Below are positions 27,446 to 36,253 of a stretch of 64,000 nucleotides of DNA, one piece after another. The first letter of the stretch is position 1. Each line of letters begins with the position of its first letter. Both the position numbers and the translations under genes were made by a program. The notes beneath the pieces were generated by a model. That model ran no database searches, was not told where the DNA came from, and was given only the letters and a program-made list of their open reading frames with translations. Source of the DNA: Muribaculaceae bacterium (GTDB taxonomy: Bacteria; Bacteroidota; Bacteroidia; Bacteroidales; Muribaculaceae). Location of the stretch: the NCBI GenBank assembly GCA_024400935.1, contig JAKSLZ010000004.1, positions 1-64,000 on the forward strand. The letters are read 5' to 3'.

Positions 27446-28159
27446 TTATTCATGTGCGGGTAAAACAGGACGGACGGGTAGTCCATAGTGACGCAGCTCA
27501 TCTACCCTGTCAATGGTGGCATTGTTGTATCTCAAGATCCATCCTCGGGTATGGTCCTGATTAATGATCGATGACGACCAGAAATAGCCATATTCATTGT
27601 CCAGAACCAGGTTGAGGCCATTGCGCAGCCCGCCGGCAGGAAGGAAAATGGAGTTTCCGTTAGGACCTGTCACCATATAGCCGTGAGTGCCGTGATAGTT
27701 TCGTTCAAAGGTCCATGTACACTCTTCCATCAGTTCCTTAAAATCTACACGCGTGGGCATGCGCCAGTATCCGCGCCAGCTCAGGTGGGCCACGTCCTTG
27801 TCCTGGGACAACTCGGCGGGGTTGTCTTTATAGGTGTAGTTGCCAAGAGAGTAATCTTCTTTCACTCCCATCTCGCCCCAACAGAAGTATTGGCCATAGT
27901 CCCAGGGTTCTTCGGCGCCGATGTTGCATGCAGCCCATCTCAGTCCAGATGTCAGACCTAGGTCAACATAGCGGTGTCCATCTTCCTTGTTCTCTTCTTG
28001 CTCTGTCTTCGCACCCCATGTCACCTTGAGGTCGGCGGTCACTTCATAGCTCTTGTCCTCGCCGTTGGGCTGATGCACATTCATGTAGGTTTTATCCTGT
28101 GCATTAGCCATGCAGGCGGCAGCAAGGGCTATAGATAATATCAAAAAAATCTTTTTCAT
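27446..28159 (-). CDS. FISUMP domain protein, second paralogue
   Basis: 237 residues with signal peptide (ending ACMANAQ). It has the same motifs as its neighbour: YVDLGLTSGLRWAACNIG, QYFCWGEMG, SWRGYWRMPTRVDFKELME, LPVRPVLP. The ATG lies 19 bases after the preA stop, so transcription may run on from preA, although a separate promoter cannot be excluded. Confidence 0.85.
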   Translation of the reverse strand: MKKIFLILSIALAAACMANAQDKTYMNVHQPNGEDKSYEVTADLKVTWGAKTEQEENKEDGHRYVDLGLTSGLRWAACNIGAEEPWDYGQYFCWGEMGVKEDYSLGNYTYKDNPAELSQDKDVAHLSWRGYWRMPTRVDFKELMEECTWTFERNYHGTHGYMVTGPNGNSIFLPAGGLRNGLNLVLDNEYGYFWSSSIINQDHTRGWILRYNNATIDRVDELRHYGLPVRPVLPAHE

Positions 28160-28178
28160 AAATAGTCAAAACGAATAG

Positions 28179-29624
28179 TTACTTTTTCACCTGGATGCGG
28201 TTAGTGGGCAGCATTGCGTCAGAGGGGCACACCAGCATACACAGGTGGCAGCCCACGCAGTTGCGGCCTATGATGTGCGGAATGCGGGTCTCGGGATCGA
28301 ACGAGATGGCCTGGTGTCCGCCGTCGTAGCAAGAGACGTAGCAGCGTCCGCAGCCGGTGCACTTGTCGCGGTCGATGCGCGGCAGCACGTAGGTGGAGCG
28401 GTCAAGATGGTCGGTAGCGACAAACTGGTCGAGCGCACGTCCGCGCACTTCTTCCAGCGTCTTGATGCCCTCGCGTTGCATCCAGTCCTGCATGCCCAGC
28501 ACGAGGTCATCAATGATGCGGTAGCCATATTGCATCACAGCGGTGCACACCTGCACGTTGTTGCAGCCCAGCACGATGTACTGCAGGGCGTCGCGCCATG
28601 TCTCGATGCCGCCAATGCCGCTGATGGGCACGTCCTTGAGCTTCTCGTCCTTGCGCATGTCGAGGATGAAGCGCTGTGCGATGGGCTTCACGGCTTTACC
28701 GCTGTAGCCTGAGATTGTTGCCTTGCCGGCTACCTCTGAACGGCGCTTCATCGTCACGCTCTTGATGGTGTTGATGGCTGCCAGTGCATCGGCACCGCCC
28801 TCGACCGCAGCGATGGCAGGTTCCTCGATGTGGGTGATATTGGGCGTCATCTTGGCAATGACAGGCAGACTTGTCGCAGCCCTTACCACCTCGGTGAGGT
28901 GGCGCACCAGTTCGGGTTTTTGTCCCACGTCGCTGCCGCGACCTTTCTCTGCCATGTGGGGGCAAGAGAAGTTGCACTCGATCATGTCGCATCCAGCCTC
29001 CTGGGCCATGCGTGCCAGCTGTGCCCACTCGTCGTCGTTGCGACCCATGATAGAAGCCACAATCACCTTGGTGGGGAATTCCTTCTTGAGGCGTGACATG
29101 ATGGCGAAGTCCTCCTCGGGAGTGTGGACTGAGAGTTGCTCCATGTTGCGGAAACCGATGAACGGTGTACCCTCTTTGCCCACTTGGTCAAATCGGGGCG
29201 ATACCTCCTCGATGTCGCCAAACGTGATGGTCTTGTACATGACACCTGCCCAGCCCAGTCTGAAGGCCTTGGCAATCATCTCATAGCTGCTGGCAATCAC
29301 TGACGATCCCAGGAAGAACGGATTCTCGCAGTGCACTCCGCAGAACTCCATCTCCAGCGACGGCAGGTCTTTTGCCTCTTTGGCGGGGACACCCTCGGCC
29401 ATCTGCTTGATGCGAATGGGGAAGTCGGGATGAATACACGCCTTCTCGCAGGGTGCATCGCAGTCGGCACACATGTCATCGTTGAGGAACATGCCCACGC
29501 AGTAGTTATTCTCAAATTTGTGTGCACGCACGCCACGTGCGGGGTCATTGCCTCGGGGACATGCTACTGTGCAAGGTGCATCGTGGCACACCAGGCAGCG
29601 TGTAGATTCAAAGTGCTTATCCAT
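28179..29624 (-). CDS. preA: Dihydropyrimidine dehydrogenase, catalytic subunit PreA
   Basis: 481 residues. The N-terminal 90 residues hold Cys-rich Fe-S motifs (CLVCHDAPCTVACPRG, CADCDAPCEKAC). A FMN-binding TIM barrel of the dihydroorotate dehydrogenase type follows (IASIMGR, ECNFSCPH, AKMTPN, GIGGIETW). The C-terminus carries two [4Fe-4S] ferredoxin motifs, CTGCGRCYVSC and CVGCHLCMLVC. PreA with PreT reduces uracil or thymine; no preT gene is adjacent. The extra N-terminal Fe-S block is like that of PreT or GltD, so electrons may enter through it. A small membrane-protein ORF lies just upstream on the same strand. Confidence 0.9.
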   Translation of the reverse strand: MDKHFESTRCLVCHDAPCTVACPRGNDPARGVRAHKFENNYCVGMFLNDDMCADCDAPCEKACIHPDFPIRIKQMAEGVPAKEAKDLPSLEMEFCGVHCENPFFLGSSVIASSYEMIAKAFRLGWAGVMYKTITFGDIEEVSPRFDQVGKEGTPFIGFRNMEQLSVHTPEEDFAIMSRLKKEFPTKVIVASIMGRNDDEWAQLARMAQEAGCDMIECNFSCPHMAEKGRGSDVGQKPELVRHLTEVVRAATSLPVIAKMTPNITHIEEPAIAAVEGGADALAAINTIKSVTMKRRSEVAGKATISGYSGKAVKPIAQRFILDMRKDEKLKDVPISGIGGIETWRDALQYIVLGCNNVQVCTAVMQYGYRIIDDLVLGMQDWMQREGIKTLEEVRGRALDQFVATDHLDRSTYVLPRIDRDKCTGCGRCYVSCYDGGHQAISFDPETRIPHIIGRNCVGCHLCMLVCPSDAMLPTNRIQVKK

Positions 29625-29703
29625 ATCTGTAATGTTTTTAATGTTGTTGCTAAATAACTGTTTTATTATCCAAAGGTGAATTATTCCGACTTAATACTTT
29701 CTC

Positions 29704-29814
29704 TTAGTATCTCAACGCAACAATAATCGTGAGAACAATGGCGATTATAATCACCGCCCTTATCACTTGCCGCATGATGCAAGCAATCTTGAATGACACG
29801 GGTTCTCGTTTCAT
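29704..29814 (-). CDS. Possible 36-residue membrane protein upstream of preA
   Basis: An ORF of 36 residues, MKREPVSFKIACIMRQVIRA then a run of Val, Ile, Ala and Leu ending VALRY. It has a basic N-terminus and a single strongly hydrophobic helix, as in real small membrane proteins. It lies between a -7 box (29860-29867, minus) and preA, so it would be the first gene of the preA transcript. It is below usual annotation cut-offs and has no recognised family. Confidence 0.5.
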   Translation of the reverse strand: MKREPVSFKIACIMRQVIRAVIIIAIVLTIIVALRY

Positions 29815-29859
29815 AATTCACTTTTTAAGTATCGGGTTAAACAATTTTTATTGTTGGCG

Positions 29860-29867
29860 CAAAAGTA
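29860..29867 (-). promoter_or_regulatory. -7 box of the preA transcript
   Basis: CAAAAGTA on the plus strand reads TACTTTTG on the minus strand. No clear -33 box. It would give a leader of about 230 bases that contains the small ORF at 29704-29814. Confidence 0.5.
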
Positions 29868-30019
29868 GGATGTACCGCCGACTATTTTATTGTAAAAAAG
29901 AATATTTTTTCTGCAATTTGTTGCAATTGTGCCCTCCGTATTGTAAAAACATCCCCATTTTGGGTAAAAATCACAATAAAAACACCCATAATTGGGAATT
30001 TTTATATAATTTTGTCCTA

Positions 30020-31315
30020 ATGTTACTTCAGATAGTTTTCTTTTTACCTTGCCTTGTATCGTTGCTGTGGTTTTTCACATTTGTGCTGAAGTCACGCACG
30101 CAGCGCCAGTCCTTGCTCATGTGGATGCAGGGAGCGGGCGTTGTCTACTTTGCGGCATTGGCACTATATATATTGCCTAATACCGACTATCTGGACATGG
30201 TCGTGATAGACAGCGTGGGCACTCCTATGATTTTTGTGATGCTAGCCATGACGGTGCTGTACTTGCACCTTCACAGGCCTGACACCCGTCTTAATGCCGT
30301 GCACCTGCTGCTGGGTATCCCAGCGATTGTCGAGGGTGTGATAGTAAACCTCATGTATTATCTTGAAGGATATGACCGGGTGGCACGCATGGTCGAGGTT
30401 TATGACAAGACAGGAGCCTTGGCGCCCGAATTCCAAACGGGTCCTATAAAACTGCTCAATTTCTTTGGCGATACTGCACTTAACGTGCTGGCACTGTCGT
30501 TCATGGCGACCATGGTGGTGCAGAGTGTGCTACTGCTCAAGAATGGTGGGTATCGCCCTGGCGACATTTTCCGCTTCTTCTTTAAGAAGCACGCCTCAAC
30601 TCCCACCCGCGTCACTGCCGTACTCTTCCTGGCCATGATTCTAGTGCTTCTGCCCATTGCCACGATGGGACGCTCATTCGTCTTCAACCACCCGCTGCTG
30701 GGTGCTACTACTACGATATGTCTGGCCGCACTCCTTCACTTGATAGCTTTTGTCGAGTTCTTCGGTGGTCACAAGAAGGAAGTGTCATTGCACTTCTTGT
30801 CGAATGTCAGGGACGAGGATGCCGAAGAAAATTCGGTTGAATCCAAGGTTGATGTTGATGTTGATGTTGATGAAACCGCTGCAGTCGGCTCCGAGGAAAT
30901 TGCCGAACCACACACCCAGGATACCGATGCGCATGAGGACGAGACTCCCGTGAAACCTGTGCGTGTGTCTAACAGGACCCGCATGATGGAGCAACGCCTG
31001 CTACAGTTCTTTGAGAAAGAGAATATCTATTGTGAAGACGACCTTACCCTCGACACGCTTGCCGAGCGCATGGGCGTGAGCGCTAAAACCCTGTCGCCGT
31101 TCATCAGCAGCCACTTCGGCGTGCCATTCCGCACGTTGCTCAACAACTACCGCGTGGAGGCTGTCAAGAGTTATCTCTTGAAAAACCCCACCGCCACACA
31201 AGAGGTGGTGGCCGGCAAATGCGGCTACAAGGACGCTTCGGCACTCAACCGCAAGTTCAAGGAAGCCACAGGCGAGACTCCGCTGATGTGGCTCGCCAAG
31301 CAAACCAAGGCTTAA
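30020..31315 (+). CDS. Membrane-anchored AraC-type transcription regulator
   Basis: 431 residues from the Met at 30020. About seven hydrophobic segments cover residues 1-245. An acidic low-complexity linker (VDVDVDVDE, encoded by four GTTGAT hexamers at 30848-30871) follows, and then a C-terminal AraC helix-turn-helix domain (about 335-425: LAERMGVSAKTLSPFI, CGYKDASALNRKFKEATGETP). The -7 box TAATTTTG at 30007-30014 lies 6 bases before this ATG, so an in-frame start at 29729 is excluded and the message is probably leaderless. It is divergent from preA. Confidence 0.8.
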   Translation: MLLQIVFFLPCLVSLLWFFTFVLKSRTQRQSLLMWMQGAGVVYFAALALYILPNTDYLDMVVIDSVGTPMIFVMLAMTVLYLHLHRPDTRLNAVHLLLGIPAIVEGVIVNLMYYLEGYDRVARMVEVYDKTGALAPEFQTGPIKLLNFFGDTALNVLALSFMATMVVQSVLLLKNGGYRPGDIFRFFFKKHASTPTRVTAVLFLAMILVLLPIATMGRSFVFNHPLLGATTTICLAALLHLIAFVEFFGGHKKEVSLHFLSNVRDEDAEENSVESKVDVDVDVDETAAVGSEEIAEPHTQDTDAHEDETPVKPVRVSNRTRMMEQRLLQFFEKENIYCEDDLTLDTLAERMGVSAKTLSPFISSHFGVPFRTLLNNYRVEAVKSYLLKNPTATQEVVAGKCGYKDASALNRKFKEATGETPLMWLAKQTKA

Positions 31316-31537
31316 TCCCGCATTCAGACAAAGGACACCATTACCGCACGCATCCCCCCGCACGGGGCAATGCGTGTTTTTTTTGCATATACATATGGCA
31401 CCTTAGCGATAGATGCTGTCTGGACCAAGTGTAATAAAAAGTGTAATTTTTGTGTCAAAATGGTGGATATTTAAATAAATTTGTGTAATTTTGTAACGAA
31501 AATTTAGATTAAATGCTACAAAATACAATTTATTAAG

Positions 31538-32872
31538 ATGAAAACATCACAAGTAATGAGCGACTTGCGCAGTCGCTTTGCGCATGAGCCTGAGTATCTG
31601 CAGGCAGTAGAAGAAGTTCTCACGTCGATTGAGGAAGTGTATAACCAGCATCCCGAGTTTGAGCGCTACAATCTCATCGAGCGCCTGTGCATCCCCGACC
31701 GCATCTTCACCTTCCGCGTGTCATGGATTGATGACGAGGGCCAAGTGCGCACCAACATGGCCTACCGCATCCAGCACAACAACGCCATAGGTCCGTATAA
31801 GGGTGGCGTGCGTTTCCATTCGTCGGTCAACCAGTCTATCCTCAAGTTCCTCGCCTTTGAGCAGACATTCAAGAACTCCCTCACCACGCTTGCCATGGGT
31901 GGTGCCAAGGGCGGCAGCGACTTCTCTCCCAAGGGCAAGAGCAACATGGAGATTATGCGATTTTGTCAGGCTTATGTTGCCGAGCTGTGGCGCCACATCG
32001 GTCCTGACACCGATGTGCCCGCCGGTGATATAGGCGTGGGTGGCCGCGAAGTGGGTTTCATGTATGGCATGTACAAGAAGATGGCTCGCGAGAACACCGG
32101 CACATTCACCGGCAAGGGCATGGAATTTGGCGGCTCGCTCATCCGCCCCGAGGCAACGGGATATGGCAACGTATACTTCCTGCTCAACATGCTCGCAACG
32201 CGCGGCATCGACATCAAGGGCAAGCGCGTGGCAATCTCGGGATCGGGCAACGTGGCCATCTATACCGCCGAGAAACTGATGCAACTGGGTGCCCGGGTGG
32301 TGACCATGAGCGACAGCGACGGCACCATATATCTGCCCGAGGGTCTCACTCAGGAACAATATGAATACCTCTTTGAACTCAAGGTGTACTATCGTGGTCG
32401 CCTGCGCGAGTTTGCCGAGAAATATGGGTGCGAGTACTTTGACCGTGGCAAGCCATGGCATGTGCCCTGCGACATCGCAATGCCCAGCGCAACACAGAAC
32501 GAACTCGACGGCGACGATGCCCGCGCCCTGCTGGCCAACGGAGTGATTGCCGTGAGCGAAGGCGCCAACATGCCCTCTACCCCCGAGGCCGTGCATGCCT
32601 TCCTAGACGCCAAGATCCTCTATGCTCCGGGCAAGGCTGCCAATGCTGGCGGTGTGGCTGTGTCGGGTCTCGAGATGGCACAGAATGCACAGAAGATGTC
32701 GTGGACTGCCCAGGAGGTGGACCAGCGCCTCAAAGATATCATGGCCAATATACATGCACAATGCTGCAAATATGGCCAGAACCCCGACGGCACCGTCAAC
32801 TATGTGAAAGGGGCTAACGTAGCAGGCTTCATGAAGGTTGCCCGCGCCATGATGGCACAGGGCGTGCTGTAA
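31538..32872 (+). CDS. gdhA: Glutamate dehydrogenase (NADP-type)
   Basis: 444 residues, the usual length for hexameric class I glutamate dehydrogenase, which makes glutamate from 2-oxoglutarate and ammonia. Clear motifs are GPYKGGVRFH, TTLAMGGAKGGSDFSPKGKS (catalytic and substrate Lys), DVPAGDIGVGGREVG, and the Rossmann motif ISGSGNVAIY. The shape and length fit the NADP(H)-dependent form, but coenzyme choice is not proven. A -7 box TAATTTTG lies at 31486-31493, and the terminator at 32914 follows. Confidence 0.95.
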   Translation: MKTSQVMSDLRSRFAHEPEYLQAVEEVLTSIEEVYNQHPEFERYNLIERLCIPDRIFTFRVSWIDDEGQVRTNMAYRIQHNNAIGPYKGGVRFHSSVNQSILKFLAFEQTFKNSLTTLAMGGAKGGSDFSPKGKSNMEIMRFCQAYVAELWRHIGPDTDVPAGDIGVGGREVGFMYGMYKKMARENTGTFTGKGMEFGGSLIRPEATGYGNVYFLLNMLATRGIDIKGKRVAISGSGNVAIYTAEKLMQLGARVVTMSDSDGTIYLPEGLTQEQYEYLFELKVYYRGRLREFAEKYGCEYFDRGKPWHVPCDIAMPSATQNELDGDDARALLANGVIAVSEGANMPSTPEAVHAFLDAKILYAPGKAANAGGVAVSGLEMAQNAQKMSWTAQEVDQRLKDIMANIHAQCCKYGQNPDGTVNYVKGANVAGFMKVARAMMAQGVL

Positions 32873-32913
32873 GTAATCACTTCACCCGACCATATCAAGC
32901 ACAAGTCAAGCAC

Positions 32914-32949
32914 AAGTGCCGCGTCCTGTCGAGGATGCGGCACTTTTAC
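32914..32949 (+). terminator. gdhA terminator
   Basis: AAGTGCCGCGTCCT (32914-32927) pairs with AGGATGCGGCACTT (32932-32945) with one G/T contact, loop of four, then TTTA. Confidence 0.9.
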
Positions 32950-32962
32950 ATAGCTCCTAAAC

Positions 32963-33380
32963 TTATTTAAACAAGTTTGATATAGCGTAAAGAGGATTTA
33001 TTGTAACTTGTCTCACAGCGTCACCATCTTGCTTGTCTACATACTCAATTTGTCCAAAGTTCTCAAGAGAGCATCGCAATGCTTTGCTGATGTGCTTGTT
33101 GTGCATGAAGAGTCTCAGGCTTTTCATTTTGCCACTTGTGCCTGCTTTGCATTCAATGGGTAATACCTTCGAGTCGCGACAAGTAACGTAGTCAACTTCT
33201 GACTGGGTACCTTCTACTATGTTCTCCCAATAAAACAAATCATCTCTATTGCGAGGGGTGTTGTATTTTGTCAATTCCCATCCAAGGACCATTTCTGCAA
33301 GACCACCTTTATTAACAAGGTCTTCGGCAGCGCCGGCGATAATCAGTTCGGTGGTCTCTGCAGCACCACCCAGGTCAAAT
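32963..33380 (-). pseudogene. C-terminal remnant of an AAA/DUF4143 ATPase
   Basis: The reading frame encodes only the last ~135 residues of a DUF4143-type ATPase: GLAEMVLGWELTKY, SEVDYVTCRDSKVLPIECKA (the D-ExK nuclease-like motif) and a normal C-terminus. The P-loop half is missing. At its upstream end it runs straight into the 33-bp repeat array, which stays open in this frame and gives an artificial ORF up to 33475. It is a truncated gene; the intact paralogue type is at 46720-48066. Confidence 0.75.
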
Positions 33381-33570
33381 GTAAAAACCGAGAGGAATAA
33401 TAGGGTCGAAAATGTAAAAACCGAGAGGAATAATGGGGCCGAAAACGTAAAAACCGAGAGGAATAAAGGGACCAAAAATGTAAAAACCGAGAGGAATAAC
33501 AGGGTTGAAAACGTAAAAACCGAGAGGAATAATGGGGTTGAAAACGTAAAAACCGAGAGGAATGGGGGCA
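33381..33570. repeat. 33-bp tandem repeat array (six units)
   Basis: Units start at 33381, 33414, 33447, 33480, 33513 and 33546. Each begins GTAAAAACCGAGAGGAATA and ends in a more variable 14-base part with GGG and GAAAA. Because 33 is a multiple of three, several frames stay open through it (11-residue repeats such as VKTERNNGVEN). The variable parts are related, unlike CRISPR spacers. It abuts the broken ATPase gene. Confidence 0.9.
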
Positions 33571-33847
33571 GATGATGATGAAAAAAGATCCCTTAGTGGG
33601 CGTTGTGAACCTTGTGGATGCTCCTCTTTTTGCCATAAGGCCCGGCCCCCATTTGCTTCTTTTTTCACAGATGTCCTTTTTTTACAATTGCGTTAGCGCG
33701 ATTACCTGTAATTTTGCAGCACGAAAAGGGAATTAACGATTTTAGTAGAGAGAATGTAACAACCCATAACACGCTACAAACTAAAAGAAGTACACACATC
33801 CCTTTTATTATAAAGAATAGGAAAATAATTTTTAAAAGGGAAAGACT

Positions 33848-34417
33848 ATGAAGGCAACTAAGACAATTTTAATGCTTATAGCATCGGTAGTAATGTGTGG
33901 GTTCACATCATGCGACGACCGCGATGAGCCCGAAATCATCACCGAAGACAAGAACGAAGAGGTAAATTACTATGACTACTCTGAGAAGGGCTTCTTCATG
34001 AACGGAGAATCGCTGGTCAAAGGCGCATTTGACCAGGACAGTGTAATCACCGGTTATGCCAAGTATGTGAAGCGCAATGCACACTACAGGACAAAGGACG
34101 ACGTGGAGCATGAAATCACGCTGGGCTATGCCCTCGTTGTTGAGCTTGACAAATATGGCAAGTTTTATTCAGACGACATCAAGTATAACGCCGACAGCAC
34201 ACGCATCAACAGCATGGGTGAGTTCCAGTTCCTTGACGGGTCACAGCCTTGCAAGGCAACCATTGAGGCGCGCATCGACACCATAGGCAAGCCCCACCTC
34301 ATCACGTGCCACGCTACAATAGCCGGCAGTCCCGTCGCTATGCAGTTTCGCCAGACTTATTACAAAGATCCCTATAGCGATATCAAGCATCCCGACCCCG
34401 ATCCCTTCGACATATAA
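33848..34417 (+). CDS. Lipoprotein of unknown function
   Basis: 189 residues with lipobox FTSC (Cys22) followed by DDRDEPE, the acidic tail after Cys often seen in surface-exposed Bacteroidetes lipoproteins. No domain is recognised in the mature part, which ends in a Pro/Asp-rich stretch (HPDPDPFDI). A -7 box TAATTTTG lies at 33709-33716. It is convergent with the next gene across a shared terminator. Confidence 0.75.
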   Translation: MKATKTILMLIASVVMCGFTSCDDRDEPEIITEDKNEEVNYYDYSEKGFFMNGESLVKGAFDQDSVITGYAKYVKRNAHYRTKDDVEHEITLGYALVVELDKYGKFYSDDIKYNADSTRINSMGEFQFLDGSQPCKATIEARIDTIGKPHLITCHATIAGSPVAMQFRQTYYKDPYSDIKHPDPDPFDI

Positions 34418-34440
34418 AGATAATGAGACCACAAAAAACA

Positions 34441-34480
34441 TTGAGTGCCGCATCCCTCCATCAGGGAGTGCGGCACTCAA
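34441..34480. terminator. Bidirectional terminator
   Basis: TTGAGTGCCGCATCCCT (34441-34457) pairs with AGGGAGTGCGGCACTCAA (34463-34480). It lies between two convergent genes and has A/T-rich flanks on both sides. Confidence 0.9.
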
Positions 34481-34502
34481 GTTATATTAATGTCCAGTGT
34501 AA

Positions 34503-34994
34503 TCAGGGACGCACGGTGAGCGACACGTTGAAAACGTTCAGGAAGTGAGATTCGGCTGCATTATAAGCCTTCCACTCGGCCTTAGTGATCATGCCTTTGA
34601 AACGGAAACACTTCACGCGGGTGTTCTCGTCGTTCTTGGTGCCCGCAAACTTAATCAGGTCGGCAGCCTGTGACATGTCGAAGGGGATGGGGCTAAGATC
34701 AAATGACTCGCCATCTTTGTCCCAATAAGAAAGCAGCACTTCCATATAGTTGACACTCTTGATATTGATCACCTCGTCCTGCTCAAAGGGGACACTGACT
34801 ACAACCTCCATCTCATCGCCCATCTCCTTAACGACGGTCAGGGTGATGTCCTGTGCGAATGTGGGAGAGAACGCGCTGTTGTATTTTCCGCCCATTGATA
34901 TTGAGTTGAGGTCAAGCACAACAGTTTTCTCGGCTGCATTGACAGCAAGGATTGCCATGAAAGCCAGGGCAAGTGTAAGCATTAATTTCTTCAT
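34503..34994 (-). CDS. Secreted protein of unknown function
   Basis: 163 residues from the Met at 34994, which starts a signal peptide (MKKLMLTLALAFMAILAVNA). An in-frame GTG at 35081 would add 29 residues with no signal character. The -7 box TATATTTG (minus strand, 35117-35124) implies a leader of about 115 bases. The mature protein is a small beta-rich domain with no recognised family. Confidence 0.7.
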   Translation of the reverse strand: MKKLMLTLALAFMAILAVNAAEKTVVLDLNSISMGGKYNSAFSPTFAQDITLTVVKEMGDEMEVVVSVPFEQDEVINIKSVNYMEVLLSYWDKDGESFDLSPIPFDMSQAADLIKFAGTKNDENTRVKCFRFKGMITKAEWKAYNAAESHFLNVFNVSLTVRP

Positions 34995-35202
34995 TGTTTG
35001 CAATTGTTTTGTGCCGATGCTCCAGTCGACATATTCAACAAGTTTTAGGACACGGTCAAGCATGCGCGTGTGGAGCGTCACGCCGGCAACCTCATGTCCA
35101 TAATTTATTCAGGGTACAAATATATAATTATTTCTATACACCAGCAACATTTGTGCCATAAATTCCGTTAAAATGCCTCATCCTAAAAAAGAAGGAGAGG
35201 AG

Positions 35203-35283
35203 GGTGGTGCAGGCCGATGACATCATGTGGGGGGGGGCGTCGTAGATGCCGAGCAGGTCGCAGACCGGCAATGTGTTGAAGCG
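35203..35283 (-). pseudogene. Short coding remnant with G-tract
   Basis: On the minus strand this stretch reads as an uninterrupted coding-like segment (RFNTLPVCDLLGIYDAP) with normal codon use, but it has neither start nor stop of its own. It contains a run of nine G (35229-35237). It is probably the relic of a lost gene next to the DUF3791/DUF3990 locus. Confidence 0.3.
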
Positions 35284-35284
35284 C

Positions 35285-35545
35285 TTAGCGCATTTCCCCT
35301 GTTTTTATTTCGCTAATGAGATACTGAAAAACATAACCCGATGATTGATAATAGAAAGTGGATTCGGGTTTGAGCAGCGCTTGATAAGTTTGAGAATTGT
35401 AAACGATTTCAAAGGCCTGAACAAATTCATAGCCTTCTCGTTCAATGAGCAATCTAATTAAATCGCTCGTCATCATTTCTACCATCCATTTGAATTCGGC
35501 AGGAGAAATGTGCATCTCATAGGGGGAATAAGGTGTATTACTCAT
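35285..35545 (-). CDS. Small protein in DUF3990 operon
   Basis: 86 residues, no signal peptide, mostly helical. The middle (LIREREG-like LLIEREGYEFVQAFEIVYNSQTY shortened here to its pattern) has no family name that I can assign. Its start overlaps the end of the DUF3990 gene by 8 bases, so it is the third gene of a tight operon with DUF3791 and DUF3990. In such loci small flanking genes often act as antidote or partner; that role is inference. Confidence 0.65.
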   Translation of the reverse strand: MSNTPYSPYEMHISPAEFKWMVEMMTSDLIRLLIEREGYEFVQAFEIVYNSQTYQALLKPESTFYYQSSGYVFQYLISEIKTGEMR

Positions 35546-36023
35546 GTTTTTTTAGAAATTTGATGGCTCGTTCTGTACAAAATGCCCACTGAAAAGTGAT
35601 TCCTTTCATAAACTCGATACGTCTAAGAAGTTCTTCTATATCTATAAATCCTTCTCTAAAATTGCGCACTTGCATTCCCACCCGATCGTTGGCAATTGGG
35701 CCGTATACAACATCATAATCATGCATATATGGAGGCGTGCGTGTGTCATCGCGATGATTAAAGATAAAATTTGCCCATTCCTCGGTATATTTGTCAAAAG
35801 AGAGAAACGTCAGTGTACCGTTGTGTAACTCATTGTCGTCAAATTCGTAAGAGTTCACGACTGGTTGGCCACCGAAAATTGATGCTCTGGCTTTGGCTAC
35901 AACCATAGCTTGTGCTTCGTCCTCTGTAAGATAAAAGGCACGTCCAAAATCCTTGTAACTATTACACTTGTCGAGTTTGATGTCGCCAATAGAGGTGTTT
36001 GATCCGTGATATAGCTTTATCAT
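35538..36023 (-). CDS. DUF3990 protein, ADP-ribosyltransferase-like fold
   Basis: 161 residues. The N-terminus MIKLYHGSN, then CNSYKDFGRAFYLTEDEAQA, matches DUF3990, a family related to ADP-ribosyltransferase folds (His of LYHGS and Tyr of FYLT correspond to the H and Y of the H-Y-E/Q triad; a late CTERAIKFL offers the third residue). It overlaps DUF3791 upstream by four bases (ATGA). The pair occurs widely in Bacteroidetes and Firmicutes and looks like a toxin/antitoxin or effector module; activity here is untested. Confidence 0.8.
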   Translation of the reverse strand: MIKLYHGSNTSIGDIKLDKCNSYKDFGRAFYLTEDEAQAMVVAKARASIFGGQPVVNSYEFDDNELHNGTLTFLSFDKYTEEWANFIFNHRDDTRTPPYMHDYDVVYGPIANDRVGMQVRNFREGFIDIEELLRRIEFMKGITFQWAFCTERAIKFLKKHE

Positions 36024-36238
36024 AGCTCACCTCCCATTCTCTTACAATAAGCAGCTAGGTCGTTGACCGTAGAGGCAAAAGACTGGGTGTGCATGAAATC
36101 ATAATGCCTTTCACATAATTCAAGCGCATTAAAATGCTGCAGATATCTCATGGCCTGAGCATCTGACATCTCATACCTTTTGGCAAACTCGGCAATGAGA
36201 GCTACGACATATTGAATCTTGTCTCTAATCATTTTCAT
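36020..36238 (-). CDS. DUF3791 protein
   Basis: 72 residues from Met at 36238 (or 70 from 36232). The core KIQYVVALIAEFAKRYEMSD..LELCERHYDFMHTQSF fits DUF3791, a small helical family that nearly always accompanies DUF3990. A minus-strand promoter with CAAA 36282-36285 and CAAATTTA 36254-36261 (TTTG-N20-TAAATTTG) lies just upstream and excludes the longer in-frame start at 36298. First gene of the three-gene operon. Confidence 0.8.
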   Translation of the reverse strand: MKMIRDKIQYVVALIAEFAKRYEMSDAQAMRYLQHFNALELCERHYDFMHTQSFASTVNDLAAYCKRMGGEL

Positions 36239-36253
36239 AGATGTTTGTGGTGG

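Noticed and set aside
29729..30019. N-terminal extension of the AraC-type regulator
   Set aside because: It would start upstream of the -7 box at 30007-30014 and has no family match.
33381..33570. Possible CRISPR array
   Set aside because: Period 33 with only about 14 variable bases that are themselves related, no cas genes, and repeats abut a broken gene.
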